Shown here one piece after another: positions 1-11,914 of a stretch of DNA of 64,000 bases (within the stretch, counting starts at the first letter, position 1; each line of letters opens with the position of its first letter). The DNA lies in contig JALQUU010000005.1 in assembly GCA_023260655.1 (NCBI GenBank), forward strand, positions 1-64,000. Direction: 5' to 3'. A program made the translations under genes and the position numbers. The stretch comes from Paracoccaceae bacterium. GTDB lineage: Bacteria; Pseudomonadota; Alphaproteobacteria; Rhodobacterales; Rhodobacteraceae. Below the pieces are notes generated by a model. It made no database searches, had not been told where the DNA came from, and worked only from the letters and a program-made list of their open reading frames with translations.

Positions 1-418
1 GGGCACCGGTGGCGCACGTCACGGTTCCAAGAAGGCACCGATCTTCCGTCACGGTGGTGTCTACAAGGGCCCGGTTCCGCGCAGCCACGCGCATGACCTG
101 CCTAAGAAGTTCCGCGCTCTCGGCCTGAAGCACGCGCTTTCGGCCAAGGCAAAAGCGGGTGAGCTGGTCATCATTGACGCAGCTGCTTCGGAAGGCAAAA
201 CCTCGGCACTCGCCAAGCAGGTGAAGAACCTCGGTTGGAAGCGCGCGCTCATCATCGATGGCGCCTCGGTCAACGAGACCTTCGCTCAAGCCGCGCGCAA
301 CATCGAAGGTCTGGATATCCTCCCGACCATCGGCGCCAACGTCTACGACATCCTCAAGCGTGACACTCTCGTGATCACCAAAGCGGGGATCGAAGCTCTG
401 GAGGCACGACTGAAATGA
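1..418 (+). CDS. rplD: 50S ribosomal protein L4, 5'-truncated by the window edge
   Basis: Open frame from base 2 ([29 protein letters not shown]...), L4 signature; immediately precedes L23. Confidence 0.96.
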   Translation, partial: GTGGARHGSKKAPIFRHGGVYKGPVPRSHAHDLPKKFRALGLKHALSAKAKAGELVIIDAAASEGKTSALAKQVKNLGWKRALIIDGASVNETFAQAARNIEGLDILPTIGANVYDILKRDTLVITKAGIEALEARLK

Positions 419-711
419 CCGCGAAGGCAAACCAGTACGACGTGATCCGCAAGCCGATCATCACCGAAAAGGCCACCATGGCGTCCGAGAACGGCGCAGT
501 GGTGTTCGAAGTGGCGATGGATGCAGCGAAGCCCGAAATCAAAGCCGCTGTCGAAGCGATCTTTGGTGTGAAGGTCAAAGCAGTGAACACCACTGTGACC
601 AAGGGTAAGGTCAAGCGCTTCCGTGGCCGTCCCGGCGAACGCCGTGACGTCAAGAAAGCCTACGTCACCCTCGAAGAGGGCAACACGATCGACGTGGCCA
701 CCGGCCTCTGA
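415..711 (+). CDS. rplW: 50S ribosomal protein L23
   Basis: 98 aa, [14 protein letters not shown]..., S10 operon order. Confidence 0.97.
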   Translation: MTAKANQYDVIRKPIITEKATMASENGAVVFEVAMDAAKPEIKAAVEAIFGVKVKAVNTTVTKGKVKRFRGRPGERRDVKKAYVTLEEGNTIDVATGL

Positions 712-735
712 TCTGTGTTCTAACGGACTTGAAGG

Positions 736-768
736 CCCCCGGCGAAAGCCGGGGGTCGTCTTTATTTT
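736..768 (+). terminator. Rho-independent terminator-like hairpin after rplW
   Basis: CCCCCGGC-GAAA-GCCGGGGG stem followed by TCGTCTTTATTTT. Confidence 0.7.
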
Positions 769-817
769 CGGGCTGATTGAATGCAGTTGAATCTTTTGAA
801 CAACCCGCATTCAGGCC

Positions 818-846
818 TTGACCCCCTAGGCGGGGCCACGTAAACG
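818..846 (+). promoter_or_regulatory. Candidate sigma70-type promoter upstream of rplB
   Basis: TTGACC - 17 nt - TAAACG, just after the rplW terminator. Confidence 0.5.
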
Positions 847-985
847 GACGCATCTTCGAGGCCCCGGATTCGTTCGGGGCCTTGCAGTGTTTTGAACTGG
901 GGACCTTCGGGGCCCTAAAACTGCGGCGCAAGCCGCGTCAACAGCGGCAGCGTAAGCTGCCCGATCGAAACGGAAGACAGGAAGC

Positions 986-1825
986 ATGGCACTCAAGTCG
1001 TACAAACCGACGACGCCTGGCCAGCGTGGGCTGGTTCTGATCGACCGTTCGGAGCTGTATAAAGGACGCCCCGTCAAGGCTCTCACTGAGGGTCTTACGA
1101 AATCAGGTGGCCGGAACAACACCGGACGAGTCACAGCACGCCGCCGTGGTGGCGGGGCAAAGCGTCTCTACCGCATCGTCGACTTCAAGCGTTCGAAGTT
1201 TGATGTTGTGGCAACCGTGGAACGGATCGAATACGATCCGAACCGCACCGCCTTCATCGCTCTCATCAAGTATGAAGATGGCGAACAGGCATACATCCTC
1301 GCGCCGCAGCGCCTCGCCGTTGGCGACAGCGTCGTTGCTGGCAAGAAGGTTGACATCAAGCCGGGTAACGCGATGCCGTTCTCGGGCATGCCGATCGGTA
1401 CGATCGTACACAACGTCGAACTGAAGCCCGGCAAGGGTGGTCAGTTGGCGCGTGCCGCAGGTACCTACGCACAATTCGTCGGTCGTGACGGTGGCTACGC
1501 TCAGCTGCGCCTTTCTTCGGGCGAACTGCGCATGGTGCGTCAGGAGTGCATGGCAACTGTTGGTGCCGTGTCGAACCCCGACAACTCGAACCAGAACTTC
1601 GGTAAAGCAGGCCGTATGCGTCACAAGGGCATCCGCCCGAGCGTCCGCGGTGTTGCCATGAACCCGGTTGACCACCCGCACGGCGGTGGTGAAGGCCGTA
1701 CCTCTGGTGGCCGTCACCCGGTTACCCCGTGGGGTAAGCCGACCAAGGGTGCCAAGACCCGCAATCGGAAGAAGGCGTCGTCGAAGCTCATCGTTCGTTC
1801 GCGTCACGCTAAGAAAGGGCGCTAA
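986..1825 (+). CDS. rplB: 50S ribosomal protein L2
   Basis: 279 aa, [15 protein letters not shown]...[17 protein letters not shown]. Confidence 0.98.
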   Translation: MALKSYKPTTPGQRGLVLIDRSELYKGRPVKALTEGLTKSGGRNNTGRVTARRRGGGAKRLYRIVDFKRSKFDVVATVERIEYDPNRTAFIALIKYEDGEQAYILAPQRLAVGDSVVAGKKVDIKPGNAMPFSGMPIGTIVHNVELKPGKGGQLARAAGTYAQFVGRDGGYAQLRLSSGELRMVRQECMATVGAVSNPDNSNQNFGKAGRMRHKGIRPSVRGVAMNPVDHPHGGGEGRTSGGRHPVTPWGKPTKGAKTRNRKKASSKLIVRSRHAKKGR

Positions 1826-1828
1826 GAC

Positions 1829-2107
1829 ATGACTCGTTCTGTTTGGAAAGGTCCTTTCGTTGACGCCTATGTGCTCAAGAAGGCCGAAGCTGCGCGCGCC
1901 GCTGGCCGCAGCGATGTAATCAAGATCTGGTCGCGCCGTTCGACGATCCTGCCCCAATTCGTGGGCCTGACGTTCGGCGTGTACAATGGCCAAAAGCATG
2001 TCCCGGTGGCTGTCACCGAAGAGATGATTGGTCAGAAGTTCGGTGAATATTCGCCGACCCGCACCTATTATGGCCATGCGGCCGACAAAAAAGCGAAGCG
2101 GAAGTAA
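1829..2107 (+). CDS. rpsS: 30S ribosomal protein S19
   Basis: 92 aa, [13 protein letters not shown]... Confidence 0.98.
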   Translation: MTRSVWKGPFVDAYVLKKAEAARAAGRSDVIKIWSRRSTILPQFVGLTFGVYNGQKHVPVAVTEEMIGQKFGEYSPTRTYYGHAADKKAKRK

Positions 2108-2110
2108 GTC

Positions 2111-2491
2111 ATGGGCAAGGAAAAGAACCCCCGCCGCGTGGCCGACAACGAAGCGATGGCGAAAGCCCGCATGCTTCGCACGAGCCCGCAGAAGCTTAAC
2201 CTGGTAGCCGCGATGATCCGTGGCAAGAAAGTGGACAAGGCGCTCGCCGACCTCACTTTCTCGAAAAAGCGGATCGCTCAGGATGTGAAGAAATGCCTTC
2301 AGTCCGCAATCGCGAATGCTGAGAACAACCACAACCTCGATGTCGATGAACTGATCGTCGCTGAGGCATGGGTTGGCAAGAACCTCGTGATGAAGCGCGG
2401 TCGTCCGCGTGCACGTGGCCGTTACGGCAAGATCATGAAGCCGTTCTCGGAAATCACCATCACGGTTCGTCAGGTTGAGGAGCAAGCCTAA
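2111..2491 (+). CDS. rplV: 50S ribosomal protein L22
   Basis: 126 aa, [20 protein letters not shown]... Confidence 0.98.
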   Translation: MGKEKNPRRVADNEAMAKARMLRTSPQKLNLVAAMIRGKKVDKALADLTFSKKRIAQDVKKCLQSAIANAENNHNLDVDELIVAEAWVGKNLVMKRGRPRARGRYGKIMKPFSEITITVRQVEEQA

Positions 2492-3198
2492 TGGGACAGA
2501 AGGTCAATCCGATCGGCATGCGCCTCCAGGTCAACCGCACCTGGGACAGCCGCTGGTACGCCGACTCGAAGGATTTCGGTAATCTTCTTCTGGAAGACAT
2601 CAAGATCCGCGAATTCGTTAAGGAAGAAGCGAAGCAAGCTGGTATTGCTCGCGTGATCATCGAACGTCCGCACAAAAAGTGCCGCGTCACGATCCACGCT
2701 GCACGTCCGGGCGTGATCATCGGCAAAAAAGGCGCCGATATCGAAACGCTCCGCAAGAAGCTTGCGAACCTCACCAAGTCGGAACTCCACCTCAACATCG
2801 TTGAAGTGCGTAAGCCCGAACTGGACGCAGCACTGGTTGGCGAGTCCATTGCACAGCAACTCGAGCGCCGGGTTTCGTTCCGTCGCGCGATGAAGCGCGC
2901 CGTGCAAAACGCAATGCGCATGGGTGCCCTCGGCATCCGCGTGAACGTTGCTGGCCGTCTTGGTGGTGCCGAAATCGCGCGTACCGAATGGTACCGCGAA
3001 GGTCGCGTTCCGCTTCACACCCTGCGCGCTGACATCGACTACGCACTGTCCGAAGCGATGACGCCCTACGGCATCATCGGGATCAAGGTCTGGATCTTCA
3101 AAGGTGAGATCATGGAGCACGATCCGCAGGCGCGTGACCGTCGTCAGCAAGAACTCCAGGATGGGCCGGCACCTCGCGGTGCTCAGGGCCGTCGCTGA
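2491..3198 (+). CDS. rpsC: 30S ribosomal protein S3
   Basis: 235 aa, [12 protein letters not shown]...[12 protein letters not shown]. Confidence 0.98.
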   Translation: MGQKVNPIGMRLQVNRTWDSRWYADSKDFGNLLLEDIKIREFVKEEAKQAGIARVIIERPHKKCRVTIHAARPGVIIGKKGADIETLRKKLANLTKSELHLNIVEVRKPELDAALVGESIAQQLERRVSFRRAMKRAVQNAMRMGALGIRVNVAGRLGGAEIARTEWYREGRVPLHTLRADIDYALSEAMTPYGIIGIKVWIFKGEIMEHDPQARDRRQQELQDGPAPRGAQGRR

Positions 3199-3211
3199 GG
3201 AGGTTTGAGAA

Positions 3212-3625
3212 ATGCTTCAACCGAAACGTACAAAGTTCCGTAAGCAGCACAAAGGCCGTATCCACGGTGAAGCCAAAGGCGGTTCCGACCTGAACTTTGG
3301 CACCTACGGCCTGAAGGCGACCCAACCCGAGCGCGTCACGGCGCGTCAGATCGAAGCAGCACGCCGCGCTCTGACCCGTCACATGAAGCGTCAGGGCCGC
3401 GTCTGGATCCGGATTTTCCCGGATGTGCCGGTAACCTCGAAGCCGACCGAAGTCCGTATGGGTAAAGGTAAAGGCTCCGTTGATTTCTGGGCATGCCGTG
3501 TGAAGCCCGGCCGCATCATGTTCGAGATAGATGGTGTGGGCGAAGAAATCGCACGTGAGGCACTCCGCCTCGCCGCGATGAAGCTTCCGATCAAGACCCG
3601 CGTTGTGGTCCGCGAAGACTGGTAA
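3212..3625 (+). CDS. rplP: 50S ribosomal protein L16
   Basis: 137 aa, [16 protein letters not shown]... Confidence 0.98.
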   Translation: MLQPKRTKFRKQHKGRIHGEAKGGSDLNFGTYGLKATQPERVTARQIEAARRALTRHMKRQGRVWIRIFPDVPVTSKPTEVRMGKGKGSVDFWACRVKPGRIMFEIDGVGEEIAREALRLAAMKLPIKTRVVVREDW

Positions 3626-3664
3626 TCGGATCGGATGGCATAGCCATCGCAACGATCAAACAAG

Positions 3665-3690
3665 CGGGCGAGGGTAACCTCGCCCGTTTT
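3665..3690 (+). terminator. Rho-independent terminator-like hairpin after rplP
   Basis: CGGGCGAGG-GTAA-CCTCGCCCG followed by TTTTG. Confidence 0.75.
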
Positions 3691-3758
3691 GCATTTGGGG
3701 CTTTTGCATGCGTAGTCCGGTGCGTTCCGGCTAATTGCCCGAAAACCCAATTGCCCCC

Positions 3759-3787
3759 TTGCGCTCTAGTTGGGCCTACCCTATAGC
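3759..3787 (+). promoter_or_regulatory. Candidate sigma70-type promoter upstream of rpmC
   Basis: TTGCGC - 17 nt - TATAGC in the long rplP-rpmC gap. Confidence 0.5.
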
Positions 3788-3907
3788 GGCGCATCTCGCG
3801 GATTCCCGGAGCTTCCGGGATTCGTGTGTTTGCTGTTGTCCACCAGATCAAGGGTGACCCTGAAAAACTGGCAGGGGCTCTCTGGTGTATGAGAAAGGAA
3901 GAGGCGC

Positions 3908-4108
3908 ATGAACGCCAAAGAATTGAACGAAAAGACGCCGGATCAGCTGCGCGAGCAACTGACCGCTCTTAAGAAGGAGGCCTTCAACCTCCGTTTCCAG
4001 CAGGCCACCGGCCAGTTGGAGAGCACTGCCCGTATGCGCACCGTCCGTCGTGACGCTGCTCGCGTGCTGACCGTGCTGAACGCAAAAGCTGCAGACGCAG
4101 CGAAGTAA
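3908..4108 (+). CDS. rpmC: 50S ribosomal protein L29
   Basis: 66 aa, [18 protein letters not shown]... Confidence 0.96.
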   Translation: MNAKELNEKTPDQLREQLTALKKEAFNLRFQQATGQLESTARMRTVRRDAARVLTVLNAKAADAAK

Positions 4109-4121
4109 GGAGGCGCGAAAG

Positions 4122-4352
4122 ATGCCCAAACGTATCCTTCAAGGCACCGTGACCTCCACGGCTAATGCTCAAACCGTCACCGTTCTGGTGGAACGCCGCT
4201 TCACGCACCCCGTTCTCAAGAAAACGGTTCGTAAATCCAAGAAGTACCGTGCTCACGACGAGCACCAGGCCTTCAAGGTGGGCGATACCGTGCGTATTCA
4301 AGAATGCGCACCGAAGTCCAAGACCAAGCGTTGGGAAGTTGTTACCGCGTAA
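4122..4352 (+). CDS. rpsQ: 30S ribosomal protein S17
   Basis: 76 aa, [25 protein letters not shown]. Confidence 0.97.
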   Translation: MPKRILQGTVTSTANAQTVTVLVERRFTHPVLKKTVRKSKKYRAHDEHQAFKVGDTVRIQECAPKSKTKRWEVVTA

Positions 4353-4431
4353 TGCGGGGCTACCCAGCTTAATCGAAACCCTGGGGACAAGGGCGTGATC
4401 TGAAGCCCCCCCAAAGGTCGGGAGTAACCCA

Positions 4432-4800
4432 ATGATCCAGATGCAGACCAATCTGGATGTCGCTGATAACTCCGGTGCTCGCCGGGTTCAGTGCATCAAG
4501 GTTCTCGGTGGTTCGCACCGCCGGTATGCGTCGGTGGGCGACGTTATCGTCGTCTCCGTCAAGGAAGCGATTCCGAAAGGCCGCGTGAAGAAAGGTGACG
4601 TGCGTAAAGCCGTCGTCGTTCGTACCGCTCAGGCTGTGCGTCGTGAAGATGGCACCGCAATCCGCTTCGACCGGAATGCCGCCGTCATCATCAATAACAA
4701 CATGGAGCCGATCGGCACCCGTATCTTCGGGCCGGTGGTGCGTGAACTGCGCGCCAAGAACTTCATGAAGATCATCTCGCTCGCCCCGGAGGTGCTGTAA
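4432..4800 (+). CDS. rplN: 50S ribosomal protein L14
   Basis: 122 aa, [27 protein letters not shown]. Confidence 0.98.
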   Translation: MIQMQTNLDVADNSGARRVQCIKVLGGSHRRYASVGDVIVVSVKEAIPKGRVKKGDVRKAVVVRTAQAVRREDGTAIRFDRNAAVIINNNMEPIGTRIFGPVVRELRAKNFMKIISLAPEVL

Positions 4801-4801
4801 G

Positions 4802-5113
4802 ATGGCTGCTAAACTGAAAAAGGGTGACACGGTCGTCGTGCTCACCGGCAAGGACAAAGGCCAGCAGGGCACGATCGTTTCGGTCGACCCGAAAGCTGGG
4901 AAGGCTGTTGTCGATGGTCTGAACATGGCCATCCGTCACACCCGCCAGTCCGCAAACAGCCAGGGCGGCCGCCTTCCGAAGGCTCTGCCGATCGATCTCT
5001 CGAACCTGGCGATCGTTGACAAGAACGGCAAACCCTCGCGCGTTGGCTTTCGTATGGAAGGCGACAAGAAGGTTCGCTTCGCCAAGACCACGGGGGACGT
5101 GATCGATGCTTGA
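4802..5113 (+). CDS. rplX: 50S ribosomal protein L24
   Basis: 103 aa, [17 protein letters not shown] (KOW motif). Confidence 0.97.
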   Translation: MAAKLKKGDTVVVLTGKDKGQQGTIVSVDPKAGKAVVDGLNMAIRHTRQSANSQGGRLPKALPIDLSNLAIVDKNGKPSRVGFRMEGDKKVRFAKTTGDVIDA

Positions 5114-5669
5114 TACCGCGAACTACACCCCGCGCCTCAAGACGCTGTACAAGGACAAGATCCGCGCAGCTCTGAAGGAAGAGTTCGGCTACGCCAACGA
5201 CATGATGATTCCGCGCCTCGACAAGATCGTGCTGAACATCGGTTGCGGTGCAGAAGCTGTGCGCGACTCCAAGAAAGCGAAGTCGGCTCAGGAAGACCTC
5301 TCCACGATCGCTGGCCAAAAGGCAGTGACCACTATCGCCAAGAACTCCATCGCAGGTTTCCGCGTTCGCGAAGGCATGCCGTTGGGTGCGAAAGTGACGC
5401 TCCGTGGCGATCGTATGTACGAATTCCTCGACCGTCTGATCACCATCGCAATGCCCCGCATCCGCGACTTCCGCGGCGTGAAAGGCACGGCATTTGACGG
5501 CCGTGGCAACTACGCCATGGGCATCAAAGAGCACATCATTTTCCCCGAGATCAACTTCGACAAAGTCGACGAAGTCTGGGGGATGGACATTGTGATCGCA
5601 ACCACCGCGAAAACCGACGCGGAAGCTAAGGCTATGTTGAAGCACTTCAACATGCCCTTCACAGCGTGA
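5106..5669 (+). CDS. rplE: 50S ribosomal protein L5
   Basis: 187 aa, [13 protein letters not shown]... Confidence 0.98.
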   Translation: MLDTANYTPRLKTLYKDKIRAALKEEFGYANDMMIPRLDKIVLNIGCGAEAVRDSKKAKSAQEDLSTIAGQKAVTTIAKNSIAGFRVREGMPLGAKVTLRGDRMYEFLDRLITIAMPRIRDFRGVKGTAFDGRGNYAMGIKEHIIFPEINFDKVDEVWGMDIVIATTAKTDAEAKAMLKHFNMPFTA

Positions 5670-5689
5670 TCGCGGGAGGAGTTTGAGAA

Positions 5690-5995
5690 ATGGCAAAGAA
5701 ATCCATGATTGAACGCGAAAAGAAGCGCCAGCGCCTGGTGGAGCAATATGCTGCCAAGCGTGCCGCTCTCAAAGCGATCATCAACGACCAGTCCAAGCCG
5801 ATGGAAGAGCGCTTCCGCGCTTCGCTGAAGCTCGCGAACCTGCCGCGCAACAGCTCGGCAACCCGTCTGCACAACCGCTGCCAGCTGACCGGCCGTCCCC
5901 ACGCTTACTACCGTAAGCTCAAGGTCAGCCGTATCATGCTGCGGGAACTCGGCTCTCAGGGCCAGATCCCCGGTCTGGTGAAATCCAGCTGGTAA
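5690..5995 (+). CDS. rpsN: 30S ribosomal protein S14
   Basis: 101 aa, [13 protein letters not shown]...[15 protein letters not shown]. Confidence 0.98.
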   Translation: MAKKSMIEREKKRQRLVEQYAAKRAALKAIINDQSKPMEERFRASLKLANLPRNSSATRLHNRCQLTGRPHAYYRKLKVSRIMLRELGSQGQIPGLVKSSW

Positions 5996-6008
5996 GGGAG
6001 AGAGTGAT

Positions 6009-6401
6009 ATGAACGATCCTATCGGCGATATGCTCACCCGCATCCGCAACGCTTCTGCCCGCGGCAAGTCCACTGTCCGCACCCCGGCTTCGAAGCTGCG
6101 CGCGCGTGTGCTCGAGATTCTCCAGCAGGAAGGCTACATCCGTGGTTACGAGTCCGTGACCGACGATGCGGGCCACGCCCAGCTGGAAATCAGCCTCAAG
6201 TACTTCGACGGCGCCCCCGTCATTCGCGAACTCAAGCGGGTCTCGAAGCCCGGTCGTCGCGTTTACATGGGCGTACAGGACATTCCTTCGGTCCGTCAGG
6301 GCCTCGGTGTGTCGATTGTCAGCACGTCCAAGGGCGTGATGTCGGATGCCAGCGCACGTGCCGCCAACGTTGGTGGCGAAGTGCTCTGCACGGTCTTCTA
6401 A
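6009..6401 (+). CDS. rpsH: 30S ribosomal protein S8
   Basis: 130 aa, [15 protein letters not shown]... Confidence 0.98.
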   Translation: MNDPIGDMLTRIRNASARGKSTVRTPASKLRARVLEILQQEGYIRGYESVTDDAGHAQLEISLKYFDGAPVIRELKRVSKPGRRVYMGVQDIPSVRQGLGVSIVSTSKGVMSDASARAANVGGEVLCTVF

Positions 6402-6413
6402 GGAGAGAATGCG

Positions 6414-6947
6414 ATGTCTCGAATTGGTAAGAAGCCGGTCGAACTGCCTTCGGGCGTGACCGCAACCGTCAAGGGCCAGTCGATTGAAGTGAAGGGCCCC
6501 AAGGGAACCAAGACCTTCAACGCAACGGACGACGTGACCATCACCGTCAACGGCAACGAAGTTGCTGTTGCACCGCGTGGCACTTCGAAGCGCGCGCGTC
6601 AGCAGTGGGGCATGTCCCGCACGATGATCCGCAACCTCGTCACCGGTGTTACCGGTGGTTTCAAGCGCGAACTTGAAATCCAGGGCGTTGGTTACCGTGC
6701 TGCTGTTGCAGGCCAAGACCTCAAGCTCTCCCTCGGCTACTCGCACGAGGTGGTTTACAAGGTGCCGGCTGGCATCACTGTAACCTGCCCCAAGCAGACC
6801 GAGATCGTTGTGGAAGGTAACGATGCCCAGCAAGTCGGGCAGGTCGCCGCGGAAATCCGCGAATGGCGTAAACCGGAGCCCTACAAGGGCAAGGGTATCC
6901 GCTATAAGGGCGAGTACATCTTCCGCAAAGAAGGTAAGAAGAAGTAA
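6414..6947 (+). CDS. rplF: 50S ribosomal protein L6
   Basis: 177 aa, [15 protein letters not shown]...[10 protein letters not shown]. Confidence 0.98.
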   Translation: MSRIGKKPVELPSGVTATVKGQSIEVKGPKGTKTFNATDDVTITVNGNEVAVAPRGTSKRARQQWGMSRTMIRNLVTGVTGGFKRELEIQGVGYRAAVAGQDLKLSLGYSHEVVYKVPAGITVTCPKQTEIVVEGNDAQQVGQVAAEIREWRKPEPYKGKGIRYKGEYIFRKEGKKK

Positions 6948-6958
6948 GGACGCGAGTC

Positions 6959-7318
6959 ATGGCAAACAGCAAAAGAACCCTGTTTCTGAAGCGCCGCCTG
7001 CGCGTTCGGAACAAACTGCGGGAAGTGAATGCCGGTCGGCTTCGTCTTTCCGTTCACCGCAGCTCCAAGAACATCAGCGCACAGCTGATCGACGACGTGC
7101 GCGGCGTTACCCTTGCTTCCGCATCCAGCCTCGAAAAGGATCTGGGCGTGGTTGGCAAGAACAACGTCGAAGCCGCCGCCAAAGTGGGTGCTGCTATCGC
7201 CGAGCGTGCTAAGAAGGCTGGCGTCGAAGAATGCTACTTCGATCGCGGTGGCTTCCTTTTCCACGGTAAGGTGAAAGCCCTTGCAGATGCCGCCCGCGAA
7301 GGCGGCCTGAAGTTCTAA
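6959..7318 (+). CDS. rplR: 50S ribosomal protein L18
   Basis: 119 aa, [12 protein letters not shown]...[14 protein letters not shown]. Confidence 0.98.
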   Translation: MANSKRTLFLKRRLRVRNKLREVNAGRLRLSVHRSSKNISAQLIDDVRGVTLASASSLEKDLGVVGKNNVEAAAKVGAAIAERAKKAGVEECYFDRGGFLFHGKVKALADAAREGGLKF

Positions 7319-7330
7319 GGAGCGAGATAG

Positions 7331-7891
7331 ATGGCAAGAGAAGAAAACCGCCGCGACCGCCGCGACCGCGAAGAGGCCGCTCCGGAGTTCGCCGATCGTC
7401 TCGTCGCGATCAACCGCGTCTCCAAGACCGTGAAGGGTGGTAAGCGTTTCGGCTTCGCTGCTCTCGTGGTTGTGGGCGACCAGAAAGGTCGTGTGGGCTT
7501 CGGTAAAGGCAAAGCGAAAGAAGTTCCGGAAGCGATCCGTAAGGCCACTGAACAGGCCAAGCGCTCGATGATCCGAGTTCCGCTTCGCGAAGGCCGCACC
7601 CTGCACCACGACATGGAAGGTCGTCACGGCGCTGGTAAAGTTGTAATGCGCTCCGCACCTGAAGGTACCGGTATCATCGCCGGTGGTCCGATGCGTGCGG
7701 TGTTCGAAATGCTCGGCCTCAAGGACGTCGTTTCGAAGTCGCTGGGTTCGCAGAACCCTTACAACATGATCCGGGCCACGATTGACGGTCTGAAGAAAGA
7801 AACCAGCCCCCGTCAGGTGGCTCAGCGTCGTGGCAAGAAAGTCGCCGACATCCTGAACAAGGGTGCCGAGGCTGAAGCCGCAGAAGCCTGA
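7331..7891 (+). CDS. rpsE: 30S ribosomal protein S5
   Basis: 186 aa, [27 protein letters not shown]. Confidence 0.98.
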   Translation: MAREENRRDRRDREEAAPEFADRLVAINRVSKTVKGGKRFGFAALVVVGDQKGRVGFGKGKAKEVPEAIRKATEQAKRSMIRVPLREGRTLHHDMEGRHGAGKVVMRSAPEGTGIIAGGPMRAVFEMLGLKDVVSKSLGSQNPYNMIRATIDGLKKETSPRQVAQRRGKKVADILNKGAEAEAAEA

Positions 7892-7902
7892 GGAGAGAGA
7901 CA

Positions 7903-8094
7903 ATGGCCAAAAAAACCATCGTCGTGAAGCAGATCGCATCGCCCTGCCGTCGCCCTGACGTGCAGCGTCGTACGCTGATCGGCCTCGGCCTGAACAAGGT
8001 GCACAAGACCCGTGAACTCGAGGATACCCCCTCGGTTCGTGGCATGGTCAACAAGATCCCGCACCTCGTGAAGATCATCGAAGAGCGCGGCTAA
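7903..8094 (+). CDS. rpmD: 50S ribosomal protein L30
   Basis: 63 aa, [13 protein letters not shown]...[21 protein letters not shown]. Confidence 0.96.
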   Translation: MAKKTIVVKQIASPCRRPDVQRRTLIGLGLNKVHKTRELEDTPSVRGMVNKIPHLVKIIEERG

Positions 8095-8124
8095 TCTCAT
8101 TCGAGGTTAACGTGTTGAGAATAG

Positions 8125-8157
8125 AAAGCCTCCGCTTTGGCGGGGGCTTTTACTTTT
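8125..8157 (+). terminator. Rho-independent terminator-like hairpin after rpmD
   Basis: AAAGCCtCCGC-TTTG-GCGGGgGCTTT then TTACTTTT. Confidence 0.65.
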
Positions 8158-8183
8158 ATGGCGGTTTGGAGTGAACTGACCGC

Positions 8184-8212
8184 TTGAACCAGCAAAGCAC
8201 TACGGATATACG
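8184..8212 (+). promoter_or_regulatory. Candidate sigma70-type promoter upstream of rplO
   Basis: TTGAAC - 17 nt - TATACG directly after the rpmD terminator. Confidence 0.5.
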
Positions 8213-8308
8213 CCCCCGGTGGCCATCCGTGGTCCGACTCACATCAATGCTAAGCCGCGTTCGGCCGCTCCCGTCGCTGGGGGCCGCATCCGGCAAGGAG
8301 AAGCGACA

Positions 8309-8779
8309 ATGAAACTGAATGAACTCCGCGACAATCCTGGCGCAGCCCCCAAGAAAAAGCGCGTCGCGCGCGGCCCGGGTTCGGGCAAGGGTAAGACTGC
8401 TGGCCGTGGTATCAAGGGTCAGAAATCTCGTTCGGGTGTGGCCATCAATGGTTACGAAGGCGGCCAGATGCCGCTATACCAGCGTCTGCCGAAGCGCGGC
8501 TTCAATAAGCCGAACCGTAAGTCTTTCGCTGTTGTGAACCTCGGCCTCATCGAGAAGTTCATCGAAGCGGGCAAGATCGACGCTAAAGCAACGATCACCG
8601 AAGACGTTCTCGTCGCTTCCGGCCTCGTTCGCCGTAAGCTCGACGGCATCCGCATCCTCGCAAAGGGTGAAATCAAGTCGAAAGTCGCTCTGGAAGTGAC
8701 CGGTGCTTCGGCTGGCGCCATCGAAGCTGTGAAAGCAGCGGGTGGTTCGATCACTGTTGCGGCTGCAGCGGCTGAATAA
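8309..8779 (+). CDS. rplO: 50S ribosomal protein L15
   Basis: [37 protein letters not shown] with upstream GGAG; the ORF-track start at 8219 is not supported. Confidence 0.96.
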   Translation: MKLNELRDNPGAAPKKKRVARGPGSGKGKTAGRGIKGQKSRSGVAINGYEGGQMPLYQRLPKRGFNKPNRKSFAVVNLGLIEKFIEAGKIDAKATITEDVLVASGLVRRKLDGIRILAKGEIKSKVALEVTGASAGAIEAVKAAGGSITVAAAAAE

Positions 8780-8830
8780 CTGGTTGTAGGGGGCGCGCTT
8801 GCCCCTTACATAACCATCAGTTTTCCAGAA

Positions 8831-8867
8831 CGCCGCCCGGCCCGGAGAACGGACCGGGCGGCGTTTC
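8831..8867 (+). terminator. Strong hairpin between rplO and secY
   Basis: CGCCGCCCGG ... CCGGGCGGCG, 10-bp perfect stem followed by TTTC. Confidence 0.55.
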
Positions 8868-8889
8868 AGCATCAAAGAGAGCCCCACGA

Positions 8890-10254
8890 ATGGCATCCCA
8901 GATTGAGCAGATGGCCGCTAACACCAGCTGGGCGGCGCTCGGCAAGGCCACTGAACTGCGTCAGCGCATTTTCTTCACGCTTGGCCTTCTGATTGTTTAC
9001 CGCCTCGGCACGTTCATCCCCGTTCCCGGGATCGATGGCGCCGCCTTGCGCGAATTCATGGAAGGGGCGGCTGCCAGTCTTGGCGGTATTCTCTCGATGT
9101 TTACGGGCGGTGCGCTCGGCCGTATGGGCATCTTCGCCCTCGGTATCATGCCCTACATCTCGGCCTCGATCATCGTTCAGCTTCTGGGCTCCATGGTGCC
9201 CGCGCTCGAGCAGATGAAGAAAGAGGGCGAGCAAGGCCGCCGTAAAATGAACCAGTACACGCGGTATGGTACCGTGGCACTTGCGACCATGCAGGCCTAT
9301 GGCTTGGCTGTTTCGCTATATTCGGGCGAACTGGTGCAGGCAGAACTGCCGTATTGGTTCTTCATCGCGACCTGCGTTGTGACCCTTGTCGGTGGTACCA
9401 TGTTCCTGATGTGGCTCGGTGAGCAGATCACGGCGCGCGGTATCGGCAACGGCATCTCGCTTATCATTTTCGTGGGCATTATCGCAGAAATCCCTGCGGC
9501 ACTTGCCCAATTCCTCAGCCAAGGCCGCTCTGGCGCTGTCAGTCCCGCTGTGATCATCGGCGTTATGGTAATGGTTGTTGTGACCATTGCTTTCGTCGTG
9601 TTCATGGAGCGCGCGCTCCGCAAGATCCCGATCCAGTACCCGCGCCGTCAGGTCGGCATGAAGGTGTATGACGGTGGTTCTTCGGTGCTTCCGGTCAAAG
9701 TGAACCCGGCAGGCGTTATTCCTGCGATCTTCGCATCGTCCTTGCTGCTGCTGCCGACCACGATCGCAACCTTCTCGGGCAATTCGACCAGCCCGATCCT
9801 GTCGACGATCCTCGCCTACTTCGGGCCGGGCCAGCCGCTCTATCTCGTGTTCTTCACGTCGATGATCGTGTTCTTCGCCTATTTCTACACCTTCAACGTG
9901 GCCTTCAAGCCGGATGAAGTGGCGGACAACCTGAAGAACCAGAACGGGTTCGTTCCGGGCATCCGCCCGGGTGAGCGTACCGCCAAGTACCTCGAGTATG
10001 TCGTCAATCGCGTGCTCGTTCTTGGCTCTGCGTATCTTGCTCTAGTTTGCTTGCTGCCGGAAATCCTGCGCTCGCAATTGGCCATTCCGTTCTACTTCGG
10101 TGGTACATCGGTTCTCATCGTGGTGTCGGTGACGATGGACACGATCCAGCAGGTTCAAAGCCATCTGCTTGCGCACCAATATGAAGGCCTTCTGGAGAAA
10201 TCCCAGCTTCGCGGCAAATCCAAGAAGCGCGCACGGGGGCCTGCACGTCGATGA
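8890..10254 (+). CDS. secY: Preprotein translocase subunit SecY
   Basis: 454 aa multipass protein, [21 protein letters not shown]. Confidence 0.98.
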   Translation: MASQIEQMAANTSWAALGKATELRQRIFFTLGLLIVYRLGTFIPVPGIDGAALREFMEGAAASLGGILSMFTGGALGRMGIFALGIMPYISASIIVQLLGSMVPALEQMKKEGEQGRRKMNQYTRYGTVALATMQAYGLAVSLYSGELVQAELPYWFFIATCVVTLVGGTMFLMWLGEQITARGIGNGISLIIFVGIIAEIPAALAQFLSQGRSGAVSPAVIIGVMVMVVVTIAFVVFMERALRKIPIQYPRRQVGMKVYDGGSSVLPVKVNPAGVIPAIFASSLLLLPTTIATFSGNSTSPILSTILAYFGPGQPLYLVFFTSMIVFFAYFYTFNVAFKPDEVADNLKNQNGFVPGIRPGERTAKYLEYVVNRVLVLGSAYLALVCLLPEILRSQLAIPFYFGGTSVLIVVSVTMDTIQQVQSHLLAHQYEGLLEKSQLRGKSKKRARGPARR

Positions 10255-10829
10255 ACATTATCCTTCTTGGACCGCCGGGCGCCGGCAAGGGCACTCAAGC
10301 GGGGTTTCTCGTCAAAGAACGGGGCATGATCCAGCTCTCCACGGGCGACATGCTGCGTGAAGCCAAGTCTTCCGGGACCGAAATGGGCAAACGCGTTGCC
10401 GCGATCATGGATCGGGGCGAGCTTGTCACCGATGAAATCGTGATTGGCCTCATTCGGGAAAAGCTGGAAGGCGACAAGAAGGGGGGCTTCATTTTTGATG
10501 GCTTCCCCCGGACGCTGGCTCAAGCGGATGCTTTGGGTGAATTGCTGGCGTCGATGGGCGAAACCCTCGATGCGGCCATCGAGCTGCAAGTGAATGACGA
10601 AGTTCTTGTTGGCCGTATCGTTGGCCGGGCCGAGGAGGCACGCAAGGCTGGCCTTCCCGTGCGCGCGGACGATAATGAGGAAAGCCTCAAGATCCGCTTG
10701 ATGGAATACTACAAAAAGACATCGCCGCTGATTGGCTACTATTATGCCAAAGGCCAACTCCGCGGTGTTGATGGTCTGGGCGAGTTGGATGCGGTGAAAG
10801 CCGACATCGCGAAGGTTCTCAATAAGTGA
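10251..10829 (+). CDS. adk: Adenylate kinase
   Basis: [17 protein letters not shown]-loop, [10 protein letters not shown]; 4-bp overlap with secY. Confidence 0.98.
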   Translation: MNIILLGPPGAGKGTQAGFLVKERGMIQLSTGDMLREAKSSGTEMGKRVAAIMDRGELVTDEIVIGLIREKLEGDKKGGFIFDGFPRTLAQADALGELLASMGETLDAAIELQVNDEVLVGRIVGRAEEARKAGLPVRADDNEESLKIRLMEYYKKTSPLIGYYYAKGQLRGVDGLGELDAVKADIAKVLNK

Positions 10830-10844
10830 ATGGAGGGCGGGGGC

Positions 10845-10873
10845 TTGACGATGCTCCCGAAACTCCATACCCA
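10845..10873 (+). promoter_or_regulatory. Weak candidate promoter upstream of rpsM
   Basis: TTGACG - 17 nt - TACCCA in the adk-rpsM gap. Confidence 0.3.
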
Positions 10874-11026
10874 GCCCTATCTCTGCCGAGACACTGATTC
10901 TCTGCGGGCTCATGCCCTATGGAATCGGACCACCTGATCAGCTGTGGCCAAGGCGCGTAAGCACCAGGCCTCCGTTGTGAAAAAAGGGCCTGGAACGACG
11001 GGCTCGCAACGAAAGGAACACGGAAC

Positions 11027-11395
11027 GTGGCACGTATCGCTGGCGTGAACATCCCGACTGCAAAGCGGGTCCCTATCGCCCTCACCTATATCACCGGCAT
11101 TGGCCTTCACACTGCTAAGCAGATCTGCTCGGCTGTGAACATCGATGAAGCTCGCCGCGTGAACGATCTTTCCGATGCCGAAGTGCTCGCAATCCGCGAA
11201 TACATCGACGCCAACCTGACTGTCGAAGGCGACCTGCGCCGCGAAGTCACGATGAACATCAAGCGCCTGATGGACCTTGGCTGCTACCGCGGTCTGCGCC
11301 ATCGTCGCAACCTCCCGGTTCGCGGTCAGCGGACTCACACCAACGCTCGCACTCGCAAAGGCCCGGCAAAGGCCATCGCGGGCAAGAAGAAGTAA
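11027..11395 (+). CDS. rpsM: 30S ribosomal protein S13
   Basis: 122 aa, [26 protein letters not shown]. Confidence 0.98.
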   Translation: MARIAGVNIPTAKRVPIALTYITGIGLHTAKQICSAVNIDEARRVNDLSDAEVLAIREYIDANLTVEGDLRREVTMNIKRLMDLGCYRGLRHRRNLPVRGQRTHTNARTRKGPAKAIAGKKK

Positions 11396-11410
11396 GGGAG
11401 GGCAGCAAAC

Positions 11411-11803
11411 ATGGCACGTGATACCCGCCGTGGTGGCAAGAAGAAGGTTTCCAAGAACATCGCCTCTGGCGTTGCGCATGTGAACTCTTCGTTCAACAAC
11501 ACCAAAATCCTGATCTCTGACGTGCAGGGCAATGCGATCTCTTGGTCGTCCGCTGGCACCATGGGCTTCAAAGGCTCGCGTAAGTCGACGCCTTATGCCG
11601 CTCAGATGGCTGCAGAAGACGCTGGCCGCAAGGCACAAGAGCATGGCGTGAAGACGCTTGAAGTCGAAGTGCAGGGCCCCGGTTCGGGCCGTGAATCGGC
11701 TCTCCGCGCTCTTGCTGCTGTTGGCTTCCAGATCACGTCGATCCGCGACGTGACTCCGATCGCCCACAACGGTTGCCGCCCGCCGAAGCGCCGCCGCGTC
11801 TAA
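11411..11803 (+). CDS. rpsK: 30S ribosomal protein S11
   Basis: 130 aa, [29 protein letters not shown]. Confidence 0.98.
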   Translation: MARDTRRGGKKKVSKNIASGVAHVNSSFNNTKILISDVQGNAISWSSAGTMGFKGSRKSTPYAAQMAAEDAGRKAQEHGVKTLEVEVQGPGSGRESALRALAAVGFQITSIRDVTPIAHNGCRPPKRRRV

Positions 11804-11914
11804 TCGATGGAATTTTGCCGGGGCCCTGCATGAGCGGGGCCTCGGCGCGCCTATTCTCAACCTCGGGCGTGGTGCCTTTAAGGACATGGGGGCGCCACTG
11901 GAATGGAGGGACGC

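Noticed and set aside
8219-8308. GTG-initiated 30-aa N-terminal extension of L15
   Set aside because: L15 normally begins MKLNEL; a good SD lies before ATG 8309 and a promoter candidate overlaps the extension.
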